Source: Kiritimatiellia bacterium (lineage in GTDB: Bacteria > Verrucomicrobiota > Kiritimatiellia > SLAD01). Taken from it: a stretch of DNA of 10,124 nt. Numbering within the stretch: position 1 is the first letter of the stretch; each line of letters begins with the position of its first letter. Of this stretch, positions 1 to 5,440 are shown one piece after another. A program made the position numbers and the translations under genes. The notes beneath the pieces were generated by a model. It saw only the letters and a list, made by a program, of their open reading frames with translations, was not told the origin of the DNA and made no database searches. The stretch covers positions 1 through 10,124 of the forward strand of contig SKZA01000268.1 of assembly GCA_007127595.1 (NCBI GenBank), in the 5' to 3' direction.

Positions 1-48
1 AGGATCCCGCATTCGCCGGATTATGAGAAGGAGTTTCTGTCTGTCTGA
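1..48 (+). CDS. C-terminal end of an unidentified upstream gene (partial)
   Basis: Frame 1 is open from the window edge and ends at TGA 46-48, reading RIPHSPDYEKEFLSV. This tail is too short to identify a family. It is called because the frame runs from the edge and because the next recognisable element is a terminator and a tRNA on the other strand, which fits a convergent gene end. It could equally be a chance open frame, since fifteen codons is weak evidence. Confidence 0.35.
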   Translation, partial: RIPHSPDYEKEFLSV

Positions 49-80
49 ACGTTCTGGAGTATTACTTGCCGCAGAAAAAC

Positions 81-112
81 TTAAGGGGGTTCCGTTGCCG
101 GAACCCCCTTAA
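81..112 (-). terminator. Intrinsic terminator of the initiator tRNA
   Basis: Perfect 14-bp inverted repeat, TTAAGGGGGTTCCG and CGGAACCCCCTTAA, around a 4-nt loop. Read on the minus strand the hairpin is followed at once by GTTTTTCTGC, a T-run, so it is a textbook rho-independent terminator. It begins three bases past the CCA end of the tRNA at 116-192. On the + strand the sequence after the stem is AAAATTGG, so it is a poor terminator for the gene ending at 48, although that gene may still share the hairpin. Confidence 0.85.
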
Positions 113-115
113 AAT

Positions 116-192
<77 letters not shown>

Positions 193-312
193 ATAAAGCG
201 AATTGCACCGCGTCCCGATGGACGGATGGGAAATGATGCGCCTATGCACATTCATTCGGAGGCATAACCATACATGGATCAATACAGCGTGCAACCGTTT
301 TTTGACAAAAAA

Positions 313-1332
313 TTACGAATTCGGGGTTTCCCTGTAACGGCGCTCCAACCGGACACGCTGTCCGGACCGGTCAACAATATACTCCAACGACGCCGCCATG
401 CGCGCCGGGGCCATGGCGATGCCGCCTCGGATCTCGTCACTGCGCGCGCCGGCGGCGGCCTCAAGGTAACCGCCGTCAAACCGGTCGCACGGGAATCCGT
501 CCCGGTTCATGATCCGAACGCGCACGCGCTCCGTTTCCTCCTCGTACACGGCCACGACGACGGCATCGTCTTCGGTGACATAGATGAACGCAGCGACGCC
601 GTACTTCTCCCGGCCCTCCGCCGCCATGAGCCAGTCCACAGGGTCCGAACGCCATTCCGTCAGATACAGCCCCCCCTCCTCGCTTGTCGTCAATTCATTC
701 ACCTGTCCCGCAGCAAAGTACGGATTCACGCGTTCCTGTTCCTCGGCGATGTACGCGTGGCGCGGATCGGCCGGATGCAGCAACGGCGGCCCCACACGAT
801 TCTGCACACCGGCGGGAAGTTCGCCTCCCTGCTCCACCTGGTGTCGAACCTCCGTCCATGCCGTCACCTGCCGCGCCGTCAGGCGTTTGACACGCCAACT
901 CGGCGGAAACTGTTCCGCCGCGATCCGTTGCGCGTTCCAGAAACACAAGACCCGCAGCGCGGCCTGTTTCATGCCCGTCTTCCATTCCGTGGGGAACGCC
1001 GGCACGCCATAACGACCGAACGGCACGGCAACCACCTCATCCGCCACGCCGCCCGGCAGTACGGCGACATAGACGGGGCTATCGATTGCGCCCAGCCCCG
1101 ATCTCGGCATCAGCAGCCGAATGTCGCCCGCGCACACGGTGTCCCGCACGTAGAGATCCTTCGGCATGCCGATATCGGCGGGCGGTTCCGATTCGGAGGT
1201 TGTGTCGTCGGCGTAGTGAAGCAGGCTGTCCAATTCGCGTTCTGCCAGCCATTCGGCCAGTTTGCGACGATCCGCTGCGCGGGCTTTCTTCAATCTATGT
1301 GCGGGCCAGTTCATGTTCCGATGGTCCGGCAT
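313..1332 (-). CDS. Uncharacterised 339-aa protein, second gene of the sigma-like operon
   Basis: I do not recognise a named family. The N-terminal 45 residues are charged and helical (RLKKARAADRRKLAEWLAERELD). Residues about 65-135 look like a compact beta-rich domain (AGDIRLLMPRSGLG...SPVYVAVLPG...EVVAVPFGRYGVPAFPTEW), vaguely reminiscent of SH3-like/PemK-type barrels, but I would not assign it. A second acidic, Tyr-rich domain follows (NPYFAAGQ...GVAAFIYVTEDDAVVVAVYEEE). There is no signal peptide or membrane segment. The start at 1332 overlaps the end of the sigma-like gene by 38 bp in another frame, with AGAAGGG about 11 nt upstream. A second ATG at 1314 (MNWPAHRLKK) is a plausible alternative. 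The tight overlap predicts co-translation and a role linked to the sigma-like protein, for example as regulator or effector; this is inference. Confidence 0.7.
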   Translation of the reverse strand: MPDHRNMNWPAHRLKKARAADRRKLAEWLAERELDSLLHYADDTTSESEPPADIGMPKDLYVRDTVCAGDIRLLMPRSGLGAIDSPVYVAVLPGGVADEVVAVPFGRYGVPAFPTEWKTGMKQAALRVLCFWNAQRIAAEQFPPSWRVKRLTARQVTAWTEVRHQVEQGGELPAGVQNRVGPPLLHPADPRHAYIAEEQERVNPYFAAGQVNELTTSEEGGLYLTEWRSDPVDWLMAAEGREKYGVAAFIYVTEDDAVVVAVYEEETERVRVRIMNRDGFPCDRFDGGYLEAAAGARSDEIRGGIAMAPARMAASLEYIVDRSGQRVRLERRYRETPNS

Positions 1333-2164
1333 CCGGCCGGCTTCCCTTCTTCTTAAAGAAACGGGCGGCCCCCTTTTCCGCCATTATTTTCTGAAAAAGC
1401 AGTCCGTTCAGGCGCTCGAGCGTTACGCGGGCCAGTTGTACCCAGATGGCGGGCGATTCGGCGGGGTAGGATCGTTTGATTTCTGCGCACATTCGTTCCA
1501 CGCATTGGGTGTAGGCATCGTGCAAGGCGCTTTTACCGCATGCGGCCCAGCGGGTCAGGTCGGGATCGGACAGGGCGATGCTATTCGCACGGGCCCAGAC
1601 GGCGATTCGTTCGCGAGCGGTCATGGTTGTAAGGAAAGTTTCGGCTGTGGCACGACCCAATTCGTTCCATTCGCGCGCTTCGACGTCCCCGAGCAGTTCG
1701 ACCTGATCCGGGATCAGTTCTTCCAGGGTATAGGCGGTATCGTCGCCCCGGCCCGCAGGCCGTTGCAGGGATTCCATGAATGCGGCGGTGTGTTCGCGGC
1801 GCAGGTATTCGCGTACGGCGTCGCGCATGAGCAGTGAGGCGCCGGACTCCACTACGCGCAACCAGGTGTCTGTCCCCGTTTCGGCCCGGGCAAACAGCCA
1901 ATCCTTGTAGCGCTTGCCTTCGCGCGTCGTACCGACCTGCGCGTGGGTTTCGAGGAAGTGCCATGCATCCTTGTCTTCCGGCACCCGAAGTGTCTGTCCC
2001 TCGCGGGCTCGATGGCCGGTGCGCGAGGCGTACCGGTCCAGATAGAAGCGGAAACGTTGCGCGCCGAAATCGCGGAGCACGGTGCCGTCTGCCGGCGGAC
2101 AAAGGTCCACCGCGCAGGCGGTGCGCCACGCGCGCCAAGCCTCTTCCGTGGTGAGATGGTTCAT
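1295..2164 (-). CDS. Divergent sigma-70-like protein (putative)
   Basis: 289 aa from the chosen ATG (MNHLTTEEAWRAW). Residues about 65-125 (HFLETHAQVG...GKRYKDWLF...LLMRDAVREYLRREH) resemble a helical sigma region 2-like segment. After an acidic linker containing the sigma-like phrase YTLEELIPD (145-153) comes a C-terminal helix-turn-helix candidate at about 181-235 (MTARERIAVWARANSIALSDPDLTRWAACGKSALHDAY), like a region-4 DNA-binding unit. The tail is basic (ARFFKKKGSR). This reading is fold-level inference, and no promoter specificity can be given. The frame stays open up to 2473, but the extra residues are encoded by palindromic repeats, so I reject that long start. ATG 2176, four codons upstream, is an alternative. 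SD signals are weak at both. The 3' end overlaps the start of the next gene. Confidence 0.65.
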   Translation of the reverse strand: MNHLTTEEAWRAWRTACAVDLCPPADGTVLRDFGAQRFRFYLDRYASRTGHRAREGQTLRVPEDKDAWHFLETHAQVGTTREGKRYKDWLFARAETGTDTWLRVVESGASLLMRDAVREYLRREHTAAFMESLQRPAGRGDDTAYTLEELIPDQVELLGDVEAREWNELGRATAETFLTTMTARERIAVWARANSIALSDPDLTRWAACGKSALHDAYTQCVERMCAEIKRSYPAESPAIWVQLARVTLERLNGLLFQKIMAEKGAARFFKKKGSRPDAGPSEHELART

Positions 2165-2189
2165 CCCGTTGTCCATCGGCCCGATGTCC

Positions 2190-2335
2190 CGAAAACCGTT
2201 CACGGGAGTATAGGCACCTCGGAATGCGGAAGGCGATGGGAAAATCGCTTCATTCCCGTAGATCTTCGTAGCCGCGTCCGTAAAGACGTGGATCTGAACT
2301 GCCGTGCAGAAACCTTGGCCATGAATGGCAGAGGG
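2190..2335. repeat. Candidate dispersed intergenic sequence upstream of the sigma-like gene
   Basis: This block directly precedes the sigma-like gene and directly adjoins the palindromic element at 2340-2430. It has no good coding frame of its own. Its words (for example around 2240-2330, GGGAAAATCGCTTCATTCCC, CTGCCGTGCAGAAACCTTGG, CCATGAATGGCAGAGG) look to me like an intergenic sequence that recurs in related genomes. That impression comes from memory and cannot be tested here. It is single-copy within this window. It may hold the operon promoter, but I could not pick one. Confidence 0.3.
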
Positions 2336-2339
2336 GTGC

Positions 2340-2430
2340 GGGTAGGGCGCTCGCCCTGCCGCGACGTAGCCCGTAGGGCGTAGTGGGGTCTGCGAGCGCC
2401 GCGGCGGCGTGAGGCCACGCCGCCCTACCC
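2340..2430. repeat. Palindromic element with 10-bp terminal inverted repeats
   Basis: GGGTAGGGCG at 2340-2349 is the exact reverse complement of CGCCCTACCC at 2421-2430. Inside, GGCGCTCGC (2346-2354) pairs with GCGAGCGCC (2392-2400), GCCC/GGGC surround GTA near 2369-2379, and GGCGGCGTG (2403-2411) pairs perfectly with CACGCCGCC (2416-2424) over a 4-nt loop. The result is a branched, MITE- or REP-like structure of 91 bp with no coding content. The sigma-like reading frame stays open through it by chance. Confidence 0.75.
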
Positions 2431-2548
2431 AGCCATCGCCAGCAATATTCTCCAGATTATTTCTACAGAACAATGCCGAACCAAATGGCCAAACCTTCCA
2501 CCAGCTGACGCCGGCGCCTACAAAGTCATCCGGCAGATAATCTTCATG

Positions 2549-2638
2549 GACGGGACAAGCCTGCCCGCCCTGAAGTACGCGCTTCGCTTCACTTCAGGGC
2601 CCGCCGTAGCCTTGGCGGAGGCGGGAGCCCGTCCCTCC
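2549..2638. repeat. Palindromic element of about 90 bp with three nested hairpins
   Basis: GCCCTGAAGT (2567-2576) and ACTTCAGGGC (2591-2600) form a perfect 10-bp stem over a 14-nt loop. CCGCC (2601-2605) pairs with GGCGG (2614-2618). Outer GGACGGGAC at 2549 and GTCCCTCC ending at 2638 give an imperfect outer stem. The final 16 bases, GGAGCCCGTCCCTCCA (2624-2639), recur exactly at 4376-4391. No gene is present. Confidence 0.65.
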
Positions 2639-2660
2639 AGTGGCTCGAATACATTCGCTT

Positions 2661-2686
2661 GGAGGGACGACCTCTTTGTCGTCCCT
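2661..2686. repeat. GGGACGAC hairpin repeat, copy 1
   Basis: AGGGACGAC (2663-2671) and GTCGTCCCT (2678-2686) form a perfect 9-bp stem over a 6-nt loop. The 24 bases from 2661 recur at 4320-4343 with two differences, both in the loop, so the stem is conserved while the loop varies. It lies 23 bp after the 2549-2638 element. Confidence 0.75.
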
Positions 2687-2716
2687 AGATTGCTTGCTGA
2701 TAAAGATTACTGCGCA

Positions 2717-2769
2717 CCCCGCTGTGGGCAGCGGGGCTCCACTTGGAGGCGCGGTGCCCCCACCGCGCC
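2717..2769. repeat. Two adjacent GC-rich hairpins
   Basis: CCCCGCT (2717-2723) pairs with AGCGGGG (2730-2736). GGCGCGGTG (2748-2756) pairs with CACCGCGCC (2761-2769) over a CCCC loop. The second has the same 9-bp stem and 4-nt loop plan as the hairpin at 2403-2424. The two hairpins are probably one insertion unit of a REP-like family. Beyond them, 2770-2973 holds only the ssb upstream region, with short palindromes GAAAATTTTC (2855-2864) and CCGGAAATCCGG (2865-2876). Confidence 0.65.
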
Positions 2770-2973
2770 CGGTTTCTCCACAGTCTGGGGACAACCTCTG
2801 TGCCGCCCCGCCCCCTTTCAAATCCACTTATTACCAACTGGTTACAACTTTCTCGAAAATTTTCCCGGAAATCCGGACCGCTCGTTTCCTTATGCCATTG
2901 GAGTCATGAGAGACGGGGCGGGTGCCCGGTCACACAGACAAGCAAGAAAGCACAACACGAAAGGAGCAACATC

Positions 2974-3381
2974 ATGAATTCCATAAATCACGTCATACTG
3001 ATCGGCAACCTGACGCGTGATCCCGAGTTGCGGAAGATTCCGTCCGGGAAGGCCGTGGCGGATCTGGGGCTGGCCGTGAACGAAGGGTACAAGGACAAGG
3101 ACGGCAAGCTGGTCGAACGCGCCGTGTTCGTGGATGTCGTCACGTGGGAGCGCCAGGCGGAAACATGCGCGGAGTACCTGAAGAAGGGGGCTCCTGTGGC
3201 CGTGGAAGGGCGGCTCCAACTGGATCAGTGGGAGACGGAAGGCGGCGAGAAGCGCAGCAAGTTGCGCGTGCGCGCTCATCGGGTCCATTTCCTCGGGCGC
3301 CCGGCGAACGGGAAAGATAAATCGGAACAGTCACGCGCGCCGAAGGACAGCGTTCCTGAAGAGGAGCCCATGCCCTTCTGA
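2974..3381 (+). CDS. ssb: Single-stranded DNA-binding protein SSB
   Basis: 135 aa. It binds single-stranded DNA during replication, repair and recombination, and recruits partner enzymes through its C-terminal tip. The OB fold spans about residues 1-107: it starts with NHVILIGNLTRDPELR, then VFVDVVTWERQAETCAEYLKKGAPVAVEGRLQLDQW and KLRVRAHRVHFLG. The linker is very short (about 108-127), and the protein ends EEEPMPF, the usual acidic, Phe-terminated tip. At 135 residues it is shorter than E. coli SSB (178) because of the linker. The start is fixed by AAGGAG at 2961-2966, seven bases before ATG. The frame remains open upstream to 2743, but that part is repeat sequence. A hairpin follows the stop, and the Whirly-like gene is next on the same strand. 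Confidence 0.96.
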   Translation: MNSINHVILIGNLTRDPELRKIPSGKAVADLGLAVNEGYKDKDGKLVERAVFVDVVTWERQAETCAEYLKKGAPVAVEGRLQLDQWETEGGEKRSKLRVRAHRVHFLGRPANGKDKSEQSRAPKDSVPEEEPMPF

Positions 3382-3390
3382 CGCGTACAC

Positions 3391-3429
3391 GGTTACGCGG
3401 ATGCCGGCCGGTCCGTCATCCGCGTAACC
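3391..3429 (+). terminator. Hairpin after ssb, possible weak terminator
   Basis: GGTTACGCGGATG (3391-3403) and CATCCGCGTAACC (3417-3429) form a perfect 13-bp stem with a 13-nt loop that itself contains GGCC/CCGG words. The following bases, AATCGTTCTTAACC, lack a continuous T-run, so full termination is doubtful. It lies between ssb and the Whirly-like gene and could attenuate or stabilise the ssb transcript while allowing some read-through. Confidence 0.5.
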
Positions 3430-3464
3430 AATCGTTCTTAACCGCTTATGTAAGGAGTCAAAAG

Positions 3465-4025
3465 ATGAGCACCGCACAACAAGACCGTACGTCGGAATCG
3501 ATGGCGCCCGATTACAAGGGACGATCGATTTGCTTTTATCATCCGAACAGCCGCGGATCGGGCAGCGCGTTGCGCGTTGAGCCTCGGATCAATCGTCACG
3601 GCGAAGATCGCTACAACTGTTTCTTCCTTGAAATGGCCGCGCAGAAGACGGCACGCGGCCGTAACGGGAACGCCCACGCGACTTTCGATTGGGAACATAA
3701 GATCACCGTGAAACTGGATTTCCTGGATGTATGCGAGATCCTTTCTGTCTTGTTGGGGTTGGTTCCGCATGCCGGCGGCGAGCGCAAGGGGCTGTATCAC
3801 GCGTCGCCCAGGGGCAACACGCTGATCTCGTTTTCGCGCGATACGGAACGCGGCACGTACTACCTTTCGCTATCGCGCAAGCTCAACGAAGCCGATGAAC
3901 CGCAACGGATCGGCATGGCTTTGAGCATGACGGAGGCGCTCGGGCTGCGATGCCTGTTTCAGACCGGGCTGTTCTTCGTTACTTTCCCGAACGCGCTGAA
4001 GACGCGGCGGAACGGAGACGGTTAA
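3465..4025 (+). CDS. Putative Whirly/MRP-like single-stranded nucleic acid binding protein
   Basis: 186 aa, soluble, basic C-terminus (KTRRNGDG). I see two related halves. Residues 24-99 read FYHPNSRGSGSALRVEP...RYNCFFLEM...FDWEHKITVKLDFLDVCEILSVLLG. Residues 108-170 read KGLYHASPRGNTLISFSR...GTYYLSLSRK...RIGMALSMTEALGLRCLFQTG. Each half has a YH...RG...L strand, a strand of the Y-x-x-x-L type, a strand ending in L, and a helix with Glu followed by leucines. That is the pseudo-twofold beta-sheet plus helix plan of Whirly and trypanosomal MRP proteins, including the FDW...KI step. The family call is fold inference without a search; PurA-type folds are an alternative. ATG 3465 has AAGGAG at 3452-3457 with 7-nt spacing, matching the ssb RBS. 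The ssb neighbourhood supports a role on single-stranded DNA or RNA. Confidence 0.75.
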   Translation: MSTAQQDRTSESMAPDYKGRSICFYHPNSRGSGSALRVEPRINRHGEDRYNCFFLEMAAQKTARGRNGNAHATFDWEHKITVKLDFLDVCEILSVLLGLVPHAGGERKGLYHASPRGNTLISFSRDTERGTYYLSLSRKLNEADEPQRIGMALSMTEALGLRCLFQTGLFFVTFPNALKTRRNGDG

Positions 4026-4111
4026 AGAATGGTTAAGGGATAATGGTTGATGGAGGAAAAATTAGCGGGAATCGGAATGAGATCGGAGGGAAAGTGAATG
4101 GCAGGATGGAA

Positions 4112-4163
4112 GCTACGAAGTCCGTCACCTTCTTCTCGTAGCGCCCTGCTCCAGCAGGGCGCT
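4112..4163. repeat. Near-perfect 24-nt palindrome with adjoining hairpin
   Basis: AGCGCCCTGCT (4140-4150) and AGCAGGGCGCT (4153-4163) are exact reverse complements separated by two bases. Immediately left, GCTACGA (4112-4118) pairs with TCGTAGC (4136-4142), sharing bases with the palindrome, so two alternative folds compete. Confidence 0.7.
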
Positions 4164-4185
4164 GACCGAACATTGCGGACGGACC

Positions 4186-4260
4186 TGCTCCCAGCTGGAG
4201 CCCGCCTGCCGATGGCAAGAGAAGACACAAGCGCTTTTCCGCTGGCGGGCAGGCTGGGAG
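4186..4260. repeat. 75-bp inverted repeat with GCTCCCAGC ends
   Basis: GCTCCCAGC at 4186-4194 is the exact reverse complement of GCTGGGAGC at 4252-4260. Internal CCTGCC (4204-4209) and GGCGGGCAGG (4243-4252) extend the complementarity imperfectly. No coding signal is seen. Confidence 0.55.
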
Positions 4261-4319
4261 CCACGAAGGCAAAGGACAAGACAGCCTGACCGACTTCCAA
4301 GAGCCTGTTCAGCGAAATT

Positions 4320-4391
4320 GGAGGGACGACCTCCGTGTCGTCCTGATCCCGGCTGTAGACATGTTCGGACGGGACGGAGCCCGTCCCTCCA
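4320..4391. repeat. GGGACGAC hairpin, copy 2, plus GGGACGG hairpin
   Basis: 4320-4343 repeats 2661-2684 with two loop differences. After a 27-bp spacer, GGGACGG (4371-4377) pairs with CCGTCCC (4381-4387), and GGAGCCCGTCCCTCCA (4376-4391) is identical to 2624-2639. The same two modules therefore occur at both loci, in opposite order. Confidence 0.75.
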
Positions 4392-4412
4392 TGAACGTGT
4401 GCGCCGCATGTA

Positions 4413-4425
4413 GGAGCTTCGCTCC
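4413..4425. repeat. Small REP-like hairpin
   Basis: GGAGC (4413-4417) and GCTCC (4421-4425) flank TTC, followed by CGAAGC. It resembles the TAGGAGC...GCTCC class of bacterial repetitive extragenic palindromes. Single copy here. Confidence 0.45.
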
Positions 4426-4519
4426 CGAAGCCCGGCGCGCGGTCCGCCCCGCATATGCGCATGCGCGTCAACTTAAGGTGCCAGTTTGCCTATTCAACTG
4501 TGATCGGGTGGGATCTAAG

Positions 4520-4587
4520 CGGAGGGCGGGTTTTCAACCCGCCGATCTCCGGGCCTTGTTTTGGGCGGATTGCAAATCCGCCCTCCG
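4520..4587. repeat. 68-bp palindromic element with 10-bp terminal inverted repeats
   Basis: CGGAGGGCGG (4520-4529) is the exact reverse complement of CCGCCCTCCG (4578-4587). Each end also folds on itself: GGCGGGTT (4525-4532) with AACCCGCC (4536-4543), and GGGCGGATT (4563-4571) with AATCCGCCC (4575-4583). The plan of terminal repeats plus two internal hairpins resembles that of 2340-2430, though the sequences differ. Confidence 0.75.
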
Positions 4588-4742
4588 TTCAGGGGATGAG
4601 ACGAAATCACAAAGGGGGCCTGCTTCTTGCTTTAATATAGCCGGCCGAGGGCCGGTGCCAAACGACGGCGCGGCAAGCCGTGTCGCGCGATTCCCTCTCC
4701 TTTCGGGTGGCCATCGGCTGTCGAATACGGCTAGTTTAGGGC

Positions 4743-5111
4743 ATGAATGAGAACGCCACACATCAGGACCTGCAGAAAACGCTGGATATTGCCAAGGCGC
4801 AGAAGGGCGTACTCTATTGCGTGCTGGCGAACCTGTTCTGGCCGATCTTCCCGCCACTGTTCATACTCATCCTGCCCTTTCAGATCTTTTTCGTCTATCG
4901 ACTCGCGAACTTGACGAAGATTGGCTATCCACCGATCTGGGTGGTGGGCATGTTTATTCCCTTCATTAACCTGATGCTGCTTTTGCTGCTAGCCCAGCGA
5001 TCGTCGAAGCTGATCCGCGAGGCGGGTTTTGAGGTGCGTCTGTTCGGCGCAAATTTGAACGAAATCGAACAGGCCCTTGAACGTGCACATGGGTCGAGCA
5101 CCCCACATTGA
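4743..5111 (+). CDS. Small membrane protein of unknown function
   Basis: 122 aa. A short polar N-terminus (1-22) is followed by a long hydrophobic stretch, about 23-52 (VLYCVLANLFWPIFPPLFILILPFQIFFVY). A conserved-looking cytoplasmic turn comes next (RLANLTKIGYPP), then a second segment at about 64-84 (PIWVVGMFIPFINLMLLLLLAQ), and a soluble tail REAGFEVRLFGANLNEIEQALERA. The REAGFxVxLFGAxxxEIE phrase looks like the C-terminal motif of small two-helix membrane proteins of unknown function. Hydrophobicity and regular codon use support a real gene. No convincing SD precedes the ATG (TTTAGGGC abuts it). It stands alone between two repeat blocks, so context does not inform function. Confidence 0.75.
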   Translation: MNENATHQDLQKTLDIAKAQKGVLYCVLANLFWPIFPPLFILILPFQIFFVYRLANLTKIGYPPIWVVGMFIPFINLMLLLLLAQRSSKLIREAGFEVRLFGANLNEIEQALERAHGSSTPH

Positions 5112-5377
5112 TTTTGAATAGGAGCTCGCAAAGACGGGAATGGTTCACGCCATGCCGCACGGGCAGTACGGGCCGCACTGAAATTGAACAGAAGCACGCA
5201 AAGGCCACAAAGTTCAGGCACACCCCGGAAGAAAGATGAACGGATGGACGGGTGGACTGGTGGACGGTTGGGGAAAAGCTTGGACGACTTCCGGTCATCG
5301 TCGCTTTCTTCACTCTCCTAAATCTCTGCGGCCTCCTGTTCAACATTCTTCAAACCTTTGCGAGCTTCTGTTCAAAA
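5112..5377. repeat. Inverted-repeat-bounded intergenic block
   Basis: The 22 bases at 5112-5133 (TTTTGAATAGGAGC...) match the reverse complement of 5356-5377 at 20 positions. Two further diverged copies of the same word lie inside: 5183-5203 in the first orientation (TTGAACAGAAGCACGCAAAG) and 5324-5344 in the second. The centre, 5242-5271, holds a short degenerate tandem of GGATGGAC/GGTGGAC units. No gene is visible. The left arm starts at the base after the stop codon of the membrane protein gene. Confidence 0.65.
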
Positions 5378-5399
5378 AATGGTTCGTCGTTTGAGTTGA

Positions 5400-5429
5400 T
5401 TGGTATTCCTGTTTTTCGCACGTTATGCT
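5400..5429 (+). promoter_or_regulatory. Candidate promoter for the DUF432-mscS pair
   Basis: TTGGTA (5400-5405), an 18-bp spacer, then TATGCT (5424-5429), followed by AGGG 7 nt before the ATG at 5441. Each hexamer matches the sigma-70 consensus at four of six. Predicted start near 5436 would give an almost leaderless transcript. TATGCTA also forms the -10 of the candidate promoter at 9161-9189. Confidence 0.35.
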
Positions 5430-5440
5430 AGGGTCCATGC

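Larger units (their letters stand above)
4026..4742. other. Gene-free stretch with a dense series of palindromes
   Basis: No frame here has a convincing start or protein-like composition; the open frames run through the hairpins. From left to right it holds a palindrome pair (4112-4163), a 75-bp inverted repeat (4186-4260), two modules shared with the 2.6-kb repeat block (4320-4391), a GGAGC-TTC-GCTCC hairpin (4413-4425), a 68-bp element (4520-4587) and a CCGGCC/GGCCGG hairpin (4641-4654). I see no clear promoter for the gene at 4743. Confidence 0.7.

Noticed and set aside
274..1356. Long + strand open frame of 360 codons
   Set aside because: It is antisense to the 339-aa gene and rich in Arg/His/Pro as shadow frames are. 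The minus-strand frame has the better composition and overlaps neatly with the upstream sigma-like gene.
2743..2973. N-terminal extension of SSB by 77 codons
   Set aside because: It would be encoded by GC-rich repeat hairpins. The canonical SSB start at 2974 has a strong RBS.
2546..2977. + strand 143-codon open frame before ssb
   Set aside because: It lies wholly in repeat DNA, has low-complexity composition and ends inside the ssb start.
4610..4638. Promoter with TAATAT (4633-4638) for the membrane protein gene
   Set aside because: There is no -35 at a suitable distance (CAAAGG), and it lies over 100 bp upstream behind a hairpin.
4361..4750. + strand 129-codon open frame between the Whirly-like gene and the membrane protein
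   Set aside because: It runs straight through three palindromic repeats, and its residues (RRAGFQPADLRALF, CKSALRSGD) are repeat-encoded. There is no RBS.
5112..5377. CRISPR array
   Set aside because: The repeated words are diverged, in both orientations and unevenly spaced. There are no uniform repeats with spacers and no cas genes.
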